Positions 1-10,138 of a DNA stretch of 64,000 bases are shown one piece after another. The notes under the pieces were generated by a model, which did no database searches, was not told the origin of the DNA, and worked only from the letters and a program-made list of their open reading frames with translations. Source of the stretch: Oreohelix idahoensis (Eukaryota > Mollusca > Gastropoda > Stylommatophora > Oreohelicidae); assembly GCA_024509875.1 (NCBI GenBank), contig JAMPIV010008516.1:290501-354500 (forward strand), given 5' to 3'. Numbering within the stretch: the stretch's first letter is position 1; each line of letters starts with the position of its first letter. The translations under genes and the position numbers were made by a program.

Positions 1-47
1 GTTCTCTCAAAACATGTATCAGGAGCACCGATTTAAAAAAAAAAAAT

Positions 48-155
48 TACTTAGTCGTTCTTCTTCTACCGTGAGATGGAGAGGTTTGGAAGAGAGAGCG
101 CCATACTATCCTATCGGCTGTCTTCCTCCTGGCCTGGTTCCATTCTAGTCCTCGA
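48..155 (-). mobile_element. LINE-A 3' terminal fragment
   Basis: Read on the minus strand this is the last ~108 bases of the LINE-A family: the segment coding the C-terminal tail of its ORF, then the 3' end that finishes in CGACTAAGTAA. It aligns by eye with the ends at 1829-1965, 8255-8375, 13093-13172, 46255-46380 and 50830-51020. It is severely 5'-truncated and carries no complete domain. A short A-tract lies beside the 3' end. Confidence 0.8.
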
Positions 156-239
156 TCTTAAAAAAAAAACACAGAAACAAACTACGCTAGTATAATAAAG
201 AATAACCGCTACATACTGAATTGATATGGAATGCTTTAG

Positions 240-380
240 AGAAAAGCAGTGTTGTCAAGTCGGCCTAAAAAGTATCCGACTCCGACACCAGTTTTTTTTA
301 ACTAGTCATATAGCGTAACATTCTGAGTCGAGAGTCCTGGAATTTTTTGTATCGATTCCGACACCACGACTCCCTGGAGA
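240..380. mobile_element. possible hAT-type terminal sequence
   Basis: The stretch begins with CAGTGTTGTCAAGTCGG and contains repeated CCGACTCCGACACC-like blocks followed by a T-rich tract. A CAGNG start followed by GC-rich inverted blocks is typical of hAT-type non-autonomous ends. No partner end or 8-bp target duplication was found, so the assignment is weak. Confidence 0.3.
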
Positions 381-402
381 AAAGAAAAGCTAGAGCCTAC
401 AA

Positions 403-485
403 CAAAGGTTCCTAACCTGGGGTATGTGTACCCCCACAGGGGGCACGAGTAGCATGTCAAGGGGGTATGGGGAATATTTGGTAAA
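403..485. mobile_element. possible second hAT-type terminal sequence
   Basis: The sequence AAGGTTCCTAACCTGGGGTA is followed by imperfect GTACCCCCA / GGGGGCAC hairpin-like blocks. This resembles the GTTCCTAACC-type ends of Charlie/Buster-like hAT elements. The opposite end is not visible. From 486 to about 900 there is AT-rich sequence with no recognisable feature. Confidence 0.3.
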
Positions 486-904
486 TAACTAATTCAAAGA
501 TTCCAAAACTAGAAGCGTTAGTGAAATAAAATTAAAAATGTGAACTTGAGACAGAATGACGAGTCCACTTCTCAGTCCAATCCAAAGAAACAAACAAACT
601 GGAAGCTGAACATGATATGCAGGTATCTCTTCTTTTTTTTTTTAAACTGTACCAAGAATATAACTGTTGGTTTACAGGAAACATAACCAAGGGTCTTATT
701 AATTTCTCTGACTGGTTCTGATAAACATTTAACAACTATTAAAAAAAAAAAAAACACAACAAAAACTATCGTTACGGCGTTATTTCCATTGCTGAGGTAC
801 GCCCGGGGATTTTGAGGGCTGAGGAATAAAGGTCGCTTACCATTGCTGTCGACACCCAGTGAGCAGGTTAGGGTTTTTTTAATTACCAATATAGGAAAAA
901 AAAA

Positions 905-978
905 CCTAGACCTTACCGGCGTTCAAACCCATGTCTCCAGACTTCAGTGGTCGGTATTCTAAAACCGCTTCGCCACCC
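905..978 (-). repeat. tRNA-like sequence (SINE head or tRNA pseudogene)
   Basis: On the minus strand the sequence starts GGGTGGCGAAGCGG, a good pol III A box (TGGCGAAGCGG), and about 45 bases later has GGTTTGAACGCC, a B box with one mismatch. A T-run follows. The spacing fits a tRNA-Ser/Leu-sized or SINE head. I could not fold an intact cloverleaf, so it is listed as a repeat and not as a working tRNA. Confidence 0.4.
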
Positions 979-1089
979 TCTTCCCTACAACTTTATAACA
1001 GTTAAAACTTGTATGTAAAGAAAACATGTTTCTTTATGAAAAACGAATAAATGTTTATTTATTTTCTTATGTGCATTTGCATTGTAAAC

Positions 1090-1290
1090 TCTAGAATTCA
1101 TTTTCTCCCATACTGAACAGAAGGTACGGAAAGATTTACTAAATAGCCATGGAGGTACGACAGTCGAAAACGCTTGTGAGTCCCTCGCCAACAACATAGT
1201 GAAAATGGCTGAATTCACATTTCTGGGCAAGAAATAACAATAATAAACACCATAATAAGGTCTATAATAAGGCTTCATACAAAAGCAAGG
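1090..1290. repeat. dispersed repeat R1, copy 1
   Basis: The block with AACATAGTGAAAATGGCTG, a C-ACATTTCT segment, AATAACAATAATAAACAC, ATAATAAGGTC and GCTTCATACAAAAGCA recurs in the same order at 1985-2165. The two copies are diverged, with several indels. Neither has a recognisable coding region, and the class of element is unknown. Confidence 0.6.
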
Positions 1291-1312
1291 TAAACTTTTG
1301 AATTTATTTTCT

Positions 1313-1398
1313 CCCATTCCCAATAACCACGACAAACATGAGAAACCAAGAGCCAAAGATCCAGACTTCCAGGGCGACCCAGAATTCGCTAGGAGAGA
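1313..1398 (+). mobile_element. LINE-A fragment, C-terminal coding part
   Basis: The bases match the LINE-A segment at 2795-2875 and 8165-8240, which codes the arginine-rich C-terminal region. Aligned text includes ACCACGACAAACATG and AGAGCCAAAGATCCAGAC. The match stops at about 1398 and resumes at about 1829 with the 3' end of the same family, so this piece and 1829-1965 are probably one copy with an interruption. Confidence 0.7.
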
Positions 1399-1400
1399 AC

Positions 1401-1535
1401 TCATCTCATCTCATAATCGGAACCTCTTCTACCCCGTAAAACGAAGTGTAGAGGTGACCCAAAGAGCACAAGGCTCCTGGGCAAAACATGTAATCAAAAT
1501 GTTTGACAAACAGGTGATTAGCCTATTGTGCCCGA
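1401..1535. repeat. dispersed repeat R2, copy 1
   Basis: A ~130-bp block, beginning CATCTCATCTCATAATCGG and ending near GGTGATTAGCCTATTGTGCC, recurs at 48940-49070 with about 85-90% identity by eye. Its last part resembles, in reverse complement, the LINE-A 5' leader at 34920-34960. It could therefore be a LINE 5' leader fragment or an independent short element. It sits inside the interruption of the LINE-A copy at 1313-1965. Confidence 0.6.
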
Positions 1536-1828
1536 ACTTGCCCTCAAGTGTGTACTCAATCGCTATGAAACCATCGATCCTTCCTTGTGAATTCCAGCCA
1601 AAATTCTTATACCCGAAGGTGTCGAGGATGCCCTTTCCTCCTCTGCCCGAAGGCATATAGAGGAACACTCAGGACCAGAAAATCTGAGAAAAATAGCCAG
1701 AGACAGTGAGCAAAAAACGGAAACGGACACAGTGATCTGCCTGGTTTTGCAATACTGGGAGGGCCCGAAATGGGTGCACCACACACAGTCAATCAAGACA
1801 GAAGATCGCCTTTGAGAATAGGAGGAGA

Positions 1829-1965
1829 ACAACAGACAATATCTGAAGGACCGAGGACTGGGCTGGAACCAGGCCAGGAGGAAGACAGCTGATAGGGTCG
1901 TATGGCGCTCTCTTTGGCAAATCTCTACACCCCAAGACAGGTGAGGAACGACTAAGTAAGTAATA
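1829..1965 (+). mobile_element. LINE-A 3' end
   Basis: Contains the LINE-A tail order: CTGAAGGACCGAGGACTGG, then GGAACCAGGCCAGGAGGAAG, TATGGCGCTCTCT, and CGACTAAGTAAGTAATAAGTAAG. The tandem TAAG-like end is the 3' tail of the element. It is probably the continuation of 1313-1398. Confidence 0.8.
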
Positions 1966-1984
1966 AGTAAGCCATATCGAATAT

Positions 1985-2165
1985 GGGTTTCGGAAATGTT
2001 TGCTAAAAGCCAAAGGAGATGCGGAAACCGAAAAAAGTTTGGAAGTCCCTGGTCTATAACATAGTGAAAATGACTGCACACACATTTCTAGACACAAAAT
2101 AGCAATAATAAACACAATAATAAGGTCGTGATCGACAATGCCTGCTTCATACAAAAGCAGCCCGA
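1985..2165. repeat. dispersed repeat R1, copy 2
   Basis: Second copy of the 1090-1290 repeat, in the same orientation, lying directly after a LINE-A 3' tail. It shares AACATAGTGAAAATG, CACACATTTCT, AGCAATAATAAACACAATAA and GCTTCATACAAAAGCA. No open reading frame of note. Confidence 0.6.
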
Positions 2166-2267
2166 ATAAAACAATTAACCTCCCCCCCATTAATTGGTGG
2201 ATTGGGTGTCATCCCGGACACCCCCGGGCTTTCTCGCCCCTTTTCACCTTGTTAACAACAGGGCAGT

Positions 2268-2935
2268 GCTAAATCAGAGGCACATCTCCAATCCAACCTG
2301 CTTTTTCTGGAAGGAAGAGCTGGAGAAGAGAGGGAAAGCTCAAAGCAGCTCAAAAACAAAATCCATGGTGATATCACGAGAAGAAAGAAGACATCAGATT
2401 AAACTTGGAGAACAGGTCCTGGAGCAGGTCGATTACTTTAAATACCTCGGAGCTATTATAGACCGAAAGGGAGGCAGCAGCTGGGAGACTTTTTCAGGCC
2501 ATAAATCGAGGATTCCTCAGCAAGAGAGAGGGTAAGAAAACGAAGATGGCTGTATACCGCTCCACCTATGTCCCAGTCTTGACATATGGATGCGAGTCAT
2601 GGGCAATGACTACAACCCACAAAAGCCAGATCCAAACCTCAGAAATAAGGTATCTGAGGAAGGTGGTTGAAGTAACAAGAAGAGACATGGTCCGCAACCA
2701 GACAATACGTCAAGGCCTAAAATCCCACACTCTGCAGACCCAAGTAGAACAGTCCCAACTAAGATGGTTTGGCCATGTCTGCAGAATGGGAGAAGATCGG
2801 CTACCACGACAAGCATGGGAAACAAAGAGCCAGGGATCCAGACCCCCAGGACGACCCAGAGTCAGCTGGGAGGTTCATATTAGACAATCTTTGAAGGACC
2901 GAGGACTAGAATGGAACCAGGCCAGGAGGATCTTT
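2268..2935 (+). pseudogene. LINE-A copy 2: truncated reverse transcriptase / C-terminal ORF
   Basis: The piece starts within the RT palm (after the FADD motif region seen in copy 3) and runs through the thumb and the conserved C-terminal part of a non-LTR retrotransposon ORF2-type protein: YFKYLGA, then TYGCESWAMTT, then LRWFGHVCRMGEDRLPRQAW and a Pro/Arg-rich GRPR segment. Compared with copy 3 it is missing about 33 nt near 2470-2480, which removes the loop KEELATRREA, and it has a frame break near 2535. The 3' end is cut at 2935, before the TAAG tail. It is 5'-truncated, as usual for LINE insertions, and not functional. Confidence 0.85.
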
Positions 2936-3030
2936 TTATTATAATTGGTTTTTTTATAGGGGGTGGGCACATGCACATACATTTACACAATTTTACAGTT
3001 TTGATTTACTATATATGGAATGAGTGGAAA

Positions 3031-3040
3031 GGGGGGGGGG

Positions 3041-3102
<62 letters not shown>
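3031..3102. repeat. poly(G) followed by (GA)n microsatellite
   Basis: Thirteen G are followed by about 29 GA repeats, perfect by eye. The Glu-Arg repeat ORF across it is a reading of the microsatellite and not a gene. Confidence 0.98.
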
Positions 3103-3106
<4 letters not shown>

Positions 3107-3109
3107 ATT

Positions 3110-5560
3110 ATATTTGGATATCGGAAATCAGATTTTATTACCTTGAATTTACTACACTATATATCCTAATTATAACCCATCAATGGTTGAATGGAATACT
3201 TTGTTTAAAAAAAAAAACGCAATATAAATAAGACATTCAGCATATAGAAATATAAATGTTAATAAACATTTTGCAAACTTATATTCTTGTCATAAACCGA
3301 ATATCACAGGCTAAAACGGGTTTCCGTAATGTTTTATTCCAAACATAAGTACTAAAAAAAAACAAGTCTCTATCAATGAAAATGAGTCAGAAGGTGATGC
3401 AGTATTATTTGCAACCATTACTGTTGTATTGATGTGAAATGAGGAACTAAACAGCATGTGAATATCCCTTTCATGTGTGCAAGAAATGCTTACATATCCG
3501 AATCGCAAGCTATCACACAAGCTGTTTACTGGGTGGCGTGTTGCAAGAGATTGCAACAGATGCGATTTATAATGGTTCTGATGTTATCAATACATCATAC
3601 GATTCAGAGACACTTGTTATGAAGATAACAGTTCGCTATATTGATTCATATAAGTTCTAGTGTAAGACAAGAAAGGCACATCCAACTTTGGAAAAATGAT
3701 CCAGACTGTAGTGAAATTGACAGAGATACAACGGTAAAATACTCAAAAGATAACATTTAAGGATAAAAACATAATGCGTAGGCTGCTGATGTACATGATC
3801 GCCTAGACCGCGGGTCATCACCCTCCATAAAATTGACTTGCTAGACAGGAGGGGAACGGCGGATCAAAAGAAAAAAAATATGACTGGAAAGGCTAAGGAG
3901 ACGCAATGGGGGGGGGGGATGGAGGAAAGTAAAAATTCACGTCCCCCAAATTGACACGAGGTACGGAATTGGACGTTTTGCGATACCAAGCCTTGATTTG
4001 AATTCAGCGGCTAAAACGCAGATGTTAGGAATATTACAAAAATTTAAAAAGTAATTTTTCTTAATATTAATGTTAGGAATATAAAAATTAGCTGGCCGGA
4101 TGGCCTATTCTGAGCAATGAAATAATATGATCTTAATTTTACAAACGGATAGATAATATTGAAGATAATGACAAAAGACAGTGTAGTTTACATCATCGAC
4201 AGACTGCCTTGAATAAAAAGTGTCGTTATTTGCACACAAAACACGACCTTGGGGACGCAGGTGTTCAAAGTTACTTGGCATAGAAGTGAAGGGACATTGG
4301 TGGTAGCTGAGTCTAAATATAACTTTTTACGACAAAATTTTAAGGGGAGAGAAAGGTTGCTTCAAAAATCAAGCACATTTTTTTTGAAACACAAGTAGAG
4401 ACGGACAGACTAACAGATAACCATCCATACTTGACTGAAGCATGACTGAAATGACTTTAGTGTAGAAATTTGAAATTTAAAATAAACCTCGGCAGTGATT
4501 GGCCACAGACAATCATATCATTAGCGCTCAGAGCGCATTTGGGGTCATTCTTCAATAATTGTTCAGTGTTAGACACAGATTTTAAAGTGTGGTGTTTTCC
4601 CATATGAAAGACAGTGAATAAATTTAGGGACGCCATACTATAGCCAGCAGCTCAGCTGAGTTTTGCTAGCAATTCTGTGTTATGTATTCATAATCTGGTA
4701 AGATTGAAATTATTTCTTTATATATTTTGAATATTGTTTCATGTTCGAGTGATTTGATACTGCCATATCAAAATCTAGCCTTACAAACAAGTAGGGATTT
4801 GCTCTAGACCCCCCGCCCAAGTCAGGGTCTAGGGACCAACAAGGTACATAAACTACAGCAAGGATTATGCAAGATAGATCAAGCGTTGAAACAGGTTACC
4901 TATCTTCTTTTAGGGCCGACAACTAATAAATATTTTTCAGAATCTATGGTCTGGGAGGATCTGTCTGATGTAGGCCCACCATGGTAACTGTGCTGTTTGG
5001 TCAGAGAGATCTGACCTGTCTGTATGATGTGGTTGTTGTGTCAGTGTTGTGTCCAGACGTGGGTAGAGAATAGATTTTGACACATGGCCCATACTTTGAT
5101 TGCAGAGCTGTGAGTTTCTATCGACAACAAAGCAGAGTCTATTCGGTGGGTGACTGTACTCGAGTGTATCTGTGCAGTTCTTGTGACAGAAACCACCATT
5201 ATTGCCCGCCAGCACGGAGAGGTGGGACCGCAAGTTTTCAGCACCAGAGCTACAAAAAGATGAGTGAGCCTCTGGTCTGCTGGACATTCACCAACTATTG
5301 GTAGTGACTAATATCCCCGTAAAAATTCCCACCATTTTCTGGACATTGTGTAGTCAATATAGACAGGTGTGATGAGGCCACCCCAACAGCACAAACAGTA
5401 AATATCCTCCCAAAGAGATGACTACTCGAACTTTTTTTAATAAAACTAACTAGTCTAGTACTTAAATAGGTACGCTCTTGCATTTATTATGTAACATTCC
5501 ATGCATTTTTTTCATAAATTTTCAATCCTTCTTTTAAAACAAGTTCTGGTCACATAAAAC
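3110..5560. other. AT-rich stretch without recognisable genes
   Basis: No known protein family, repeat with partner copy, or RNA gene was recognised. There is an open frame of 116 codons on the minus strand at 4937-5287 (Ser/His/Cys-rich, no motif I know) and 62-81-codon frames near 3311-3660. At this base composition such lengths occur by chance. Short poly(G) lies at about 3908-3917. Confidence 0.5.
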
Positions 5561-5870
5561 TTGATCCAGAACCAATAAATGTAATATAATTATATCAAAA
5601 ACTTTATACACGTGAGTTAGTTCAGTGTATTTTAACACTTGTTAATCTTATTAGTCTTCTTAAATGTCTGTGGGTGTATTTATAACTAACACACCACATT
5701 ACACATCATTACCCTAGACACTTTACGTAGCCACATTCATTAAGAAAAAAAAAAATTAAGTGTGAGGTCGTAGTGGTAGCAAGAAAGGCCTTCTGATAAT
5801 TCTCAACTACATTTTATCTCAGGAGCCTTCACAGCTGGCCTCATACAAGTTACATGTAGTAATAACACCA
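5560..5870 (+). repeat. diverged relative of the 2.2-kb LTR (3' part)
   Basis: Several blocks occur in the same order as in the last ~300 bp of the LTRs at 23830-26047 and 29510-31711: ACCCTAGACA followed by AACGTAG/TACGTAGCCA, GTGGTAGCAAG-AAGG (LTR: GTGGCAGCAAGTAAGG), and CCTTCACAGCTGGCCTCA (LTR: CCTTCACAGCTGATCTCA). Identity between blocks is low, which suggests an older related element or solo-LTR remnant. Confidence 0.45.
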
Positions 5871-5939
5871 TCATACAATACCATCAACACCACTACACAG
5901 ACATGTAGTGAAAATTAATTGACAGTTGCAATTAACAAT

Positions 5940-6384
5940 TATGAAGGTAGCCTGGGATAAAGCTGGTACATTTGCATATGATGCGACGGAGGGATTCCAA
6001 GGTTTGTTGCAATGGACATGGAGAATGCATACAACAGTGTTAACTTTGCAACTTTGATTTCTTGTTTGGTAAACCCATGGCTGACCAGTTGGATAGCAGT
6101 TGCCTTGACAGAGAGATCCAATGCATTTCGCTTAGGAACCTGTATGTCAGAATCAATGCACATACTGCCAAGGACTATCCCAGGGCTCTTCACTATCACC
6201 GATGATGTTTAACATCTACGTATATAACAGTAGCCACCATTCAACCGACGGGGCTGGGACGAACATTTAACTTTTGCAGATAACACTCATTTACAGAACT
6301 GACTCAGACCGGCACGAACTCGTCAAAAGCATGCATTAGACACTACAAGTGGTTTCTAAATGGTGCGAAAAAACCGCTGTATGA
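5940..6384 (+). pseudogene. LINE-B reverse transcriptase fragment, upstream half
   Basis: In changing frames this codes recognisable RT palm motifs of a non-LTR element. AMDMENAYNSVN (motif A region, ~6010-6045) comes first. Then a GLSQGSSLSPMMFNIYVYN-like segment (~6175-6235) is read in another frame, followed by TFADNT (degraded catalytic motif F-A-D-D-T, ~6268-6290) and SKWCEKTAV (~6355-6384). At least two frameshifts and stops break it. The alignment to RT ends abruptly at ~6384, and the next expected RT segment (VNSE...) is found at 12541, 6.1 kb further on. Confidence 0.7.
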
Positions 6385-6404
6385 GGCACCAAGGACGTAC
6401 CCAG

Positions 6405-6515
6405 CAACACGCGCTGTACAGTGCTTCCTACCGTCAGGTAGGGAACACTGGACAAGTGATTCTTGCCTAGGTAGCAGGCACTTAACTCAGGCAGGAAGCA
6501 CTGTACAGCAATTCT
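6405..6515. repeat. hairpin cluster, left
   Basis: Contains CTGTACAGTGCTTCCTACC, GTCA, then GGTAGGGAACACTGG, which folds as a CAGTG...CACTG hairpin. A second diverged hairpin follows and ends GGAAGCACTGTACAGC. Units are joined by the palindrome TGTACA. The same modules form the cluster at 12365-12535. Confidence 0.75.
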
Positions 6516-6519
6516 TGTC

Positions 6520-6750
6520 TGAAAAAAATAAATTGGTATATCGCACTGCGTTGTAGTTATTATAATTCATTAGGCAGATATTTCCACCTTTCCTTCCTTT
6601 ATAGGGCAAAAGACTGGAGAGATAAAGAGTAAAGATGTTTTTATGTTTGCTTCATATGTTACTCATGTGTAGAGTGTAAACACATTTTATGAATTTTTTT
6701 TTTCTAATTTCGTCTAAAATATATGGGGGAGAGAGAGGAGAGAATAATAT
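6520..6750. other. AT-rich spacer
   Basis: No gene or known repeat was recognised. Contains a short GGGGGAGAGAGAGGAGAG purine run just before LINE-A copy 3. Confidence 0.5.
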
Positions 6751-8375
6751 TATTCAGAATTCCTGGATGGTGAGCAAGGTCAAGCATCAGAAATGATAAC
6801 CACTGACACAGAAGAGGACACCAATGGTGATGAAGATGACATAAAGATGGAAGAACTGAAGGCAGCACTGGAGAAAATCAGGATGGGCAAAGCAGCAGGG
6901 CATGATGGTACAACACTAGAAATGGTTAAGTACATGGGAGCAGCAGGCGACCTATTACTCCTAAGGGTCCTATGGGCAGCTTGGTGCAACAAGACCATAC
7001 CAAAGGAATGGGAGATTGCCATAATAACACCGATTTTCAAAAAGGGTGACAACCGACAATGTGGAATGCATAGAGGCATATCCCTTCTCAGTGTCATTGG
7101 TAAAATCTACTCTAGAATACTGGAGCAGAGACTCAGACGCCTAGCTGAGCCACAAATGGATGGGGTCCAGTGTGGCTTCCGAGCAAATCGAAGTACTCAA
7201 GACCTAATCTTCACACTCAGACAGTTGAGTGAAAAGGCTCTTAAGTAGAAGAGTGAGATCCATCTTTGCTTCTTAGATCTGGAAAAGGCATTTGACAAGG
7301 TCCCCTGGAACAAACTCTGGGACTGTTTGGCAAGGAAGAACATTCCAACACCTCTGATTCATGCGATACAGAGCTTCTACAAATCTTGCAGAAATTATGT
7401 GAGGACAGCAAACCATAAGTCAGAAGAATTCAGAACCACCACAGGTGTAAGACAAGGTGATATCCTGTCGCCTTGTCTTTTCATACTCCTCATGGACGAT
7501 GTCATCAAGGCATGTAAGGAGAGGACAGGAAAGTATTCAGTAGGGTACTGGAAGATGAGACAGGTCTGTATTTCAGAGCTGGTATTTGCTGATGATGTTG
7601 CCCTGATTACTAAATCAGAGGCATATCTTCAAATCAACCTGCAAGTCTGGAAGGAAGAGCTGGAGAAGAGGGGATGATCATAAGCAGCTCAAAAAAAAAA
7701 CCATGGTGATATCACGAGAGGAAAGAAGACATCAGATTAAGCTGGGAGAACAGATCCTGGAGCAGGTCGATTACTTTAAATACCTTGGAGCTGTCACAGA
7801 CCTGAAGGGAGGCATCAAAGAAGAGTTGGCTACCCGAAGAGAAGCAGCTGGGAGACTTTTTCAAGCCATAAATCGAGGACTCCCCAGCAAAAGAGAAGTT
7901 GGTAAGAAGACGAAGATGGCTGTATACCGCTCCACCTATGTCCCAATCTTGACGTATGGATGCGAGTCATGGGCAATGACTACAACCCACACAAGCCAGA
8001 TCCAAACTTCAGAAATGAGGTATCTGAGGAAGTGGTTGAAGTAACAAGAAGAGACATGGTCCGCAACCAGACAATACGTCAAGGCCTAAAATCCCACACC
8101 CTGCAGACCCAAGTAGAACAGTCCCAACTGAGATGGTTTGGCCATGTCTGCAGAATGGGAGAAGATCGGCTACCACGGCAAGCGTGGGAAACTAAGAGTC
8201 AGGGATCCAGACCTCCAGGACGACTCAAAGTCCGCTGGGACGACAACATTAGACAATCTTTGAAGGACTAGAATGGAACCAAGCCAGGAGGAAGAGAGCC
8301 GATAGAATAGTATGGCGCTCTCTCTTACAAACCTCTACACCTCACGGTAGAAGAAGAACGACTAAGTAAGTATAT
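6750..8375 (+). pseudogene. LINE-A copy 3: endonuclease-RT type ORF, RT to 3' tail
   Basis: This is the best-preserved LINE-A copy and carries the RT and C-terminal part of a non-LTR retrotransposon polyprotein. In order it shows the RT entry region (LEKIRMGKAAGHDG), PIFKKGD, RGISLLSVIGKIYSRILEQR, GFRANRSTQD, FLDLEKAFDKVPW (motif A), TGVRQGDILSPCLFILLMDD (motif B), LVFADDVALI (motif C with both catalytic Asp), DYFKYLGAVTD, then YGCESWAM and WFGHVCRMGEDRLPRQAW. A TAG stop at ~7246 and a frame change at ~7677 break it, and a further frame change lies at ~8040. The upstream endonuclease is absent (5' truncation). The 3' end is CGACTAAGTAAGTA at ~8360-8375. The family resembles those often labelled craniofacial development protein 2-like in databases. 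RTE/BovB-like or related clade is an inference. Confidence 0.9.
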
Positions 8376-8664
8376 ATGGTGGGAAATTATTATTTCAATG
8401 TTCATTCCAAACAGGTATCGGTATGGTGCGTGTAGTGCAGTGTTTCTCAACCCTGATAGTAGCAATGCCCCCTTTTGACAAATAATATTTTTTAAAAAGC
8501 ACCCCACCATTTTAACACCCCCTTGCTCTTTATCGTGTATACACAAACACACACACATATATTCCACGATATTTTTAAAAAAGGAATACAGTTAATTAGT
8601 TACCTTTTCTTATAATATAAAGAAAAAGAGAAAGCACATTTATAAAAGCATAGTTATATTAAAT

Positions 8665-8880
8665 GCACAGTGGGCTGATCACCTGCTTGCCAACCAATCT
8701 GATTACGGAAACAACGATAGATTGTTTGGTCTGTTTTTGTTCCAGAAAGACGCCACTAGGCGTGGTGGAAACAGCGATAGATTGATCAATTTGTTGTTGC
8801 CCTAAGACGCCACTAGGCGTACTGGCCACATACTGCTTTGCCGGTTGGTGGCTAAGGATGGAAGAAGAAGAAGAAGAAGA
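8665..8880 (+). mobile_element. GAA-tailed retroposon (SINE-like) inside hAT 1
   Basis: A 216-bp insert ends in (GAA)n and is flanked by perfect 13-bp direct repeats AGTTATATTAAAT at 8652-8664 and 8881-8893. These are the marks of target-primed insertion. The body has an internal duplication: AAC-A-CGATAGATTG and AGACGCCACTAGGCGT each occur twice. I see no convincing A/B boxes, so it may be a LINE 3' piece or a 5'-truncated SINE. The tail resembles that of SINE-3 at 47078-47384. Confidence 0.8.
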
Positions 8881-9224
8881 AGTTATATTAAATATGTGTT
8901 TAAGTACGGAATTATATACACCACAAGTTCATTATCCTTGAATTACAAATTGGTGGAGCCAATGATATAAAATTAGTTCTTACAACTATATAACTATCAT
9001 AATCATATTTTAATAGCTCCTAAATGAATGCATATATATCTTCAAATATGAATATTTAAGCCTCTCCTTATGTAACTACTTTAAACATGAAAAAATTGGG
9101 AAAATGCTAATAATTATATAATTATATAAAAATTCACTTACTAATGAAGTTTAATGAGATCCTTGCGCTTGGTGTGACTCAGCCAGCTTTGTATTATTTG
9201 ATTCTAAGTTTTTTAAAAGAAGTC

Positions 9225-9857
9225 TCAAATCTCCTCTGTTACAAATCTGCAGTCGGTTTTTTGTAGTAGCAACACTACTGCACTGAACCCCTTCTCCACC
9301 AAATACGACGACGTTGTGAATGCTGTAATTAGCAATTTAGTTTCACGCCAAAGAACAGGATATGCAAGCCTCTGCTGGATCCAAAAATTTTCGTAATGTG
9401 TGTGACTGAATCGTGCTTTTGCCTCGAAGTAATTTTGTAGCTCAGTTAATTCTTCTTGTAAATGTTGACTTACTTGTTCCACGTCTGATTCAAACGGATT
9501 AATCACCCAATCCGGTATTATTACTTCTTGCAAGTCTTTAAATCTTATGCTCATATCATTTTTTATAGCGTCCAAACGACTGCAATAAACCTCTAAATCT
9601 AAATCTTTAAGCCTGTCCCCACCTAACTGCAGTAAACATGGAAAATGATAAAGTTTTAGGCGACTAAGATTATTTTTATATAATGTCAATTTGTTGATGA
9701 ACCCCATGATAATTCCTTTCACTTTAATCAGACTGATCTTATTTCCTTGTAGCTTAAGAAGAACCTCATTTAACTTTTCAAATATATCTGAAAGATAGGC
9801 CACATCATTTCGCAATACTTCTCTTTCGATGCTAAATTCTTCTTTGATTGAATCCAA
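9225..9857 (-). pseudogene. hAT 1 transposase, C-terminal part
   Basis: An open frame of 210 codons whose content matches the C-terminal half of ZBED5/SCAND3/FAM200-type hAT transposases: LRNDVAYLSDIFEKLNEVL (helical insertion region), DWVINPFE, LQEELTELQ, then ENFWIQ and the dimerisation motif SSYLVEKGFSAVV near the end. The conserved last residues after the motif are degraded and the frame stops early. The Met at 9857 lies inside the domain and is not a real start; the frame is cut off upstream by changes at ~9860-9910. Confidence 0.85.
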
Positions 9858-10138
9858 AAACTCTACAACAGTATCAAATAATGCCCATGATCTTTTTAAA
9901 CAGTTTCCTTAGGACAGCCATCGTACTTCCGTGTGTAGGAGAAGACGTTCAAACTCTTCACCATTATCACAACAAAGTTTACGAAATAATCTATTGTTCA
10001 ACGAATGCGACTTAATTTTGTTAATAACACTGATAACACAGTTCATTTATTTATGGAGTCCGTCATTAAGATGCTTGGCGACTAAATGTTGTCGATGAAT
10101 AACACAATGAATTGTTAAAACACCTAGTGCCACATTTT

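Noticed and set aside
4937..5287. 116-codon minus-strand frame with Cys/His/Ser
   Set aside because: No regular zinc-finger spacing and no family recognised; a chance frame is as likely.
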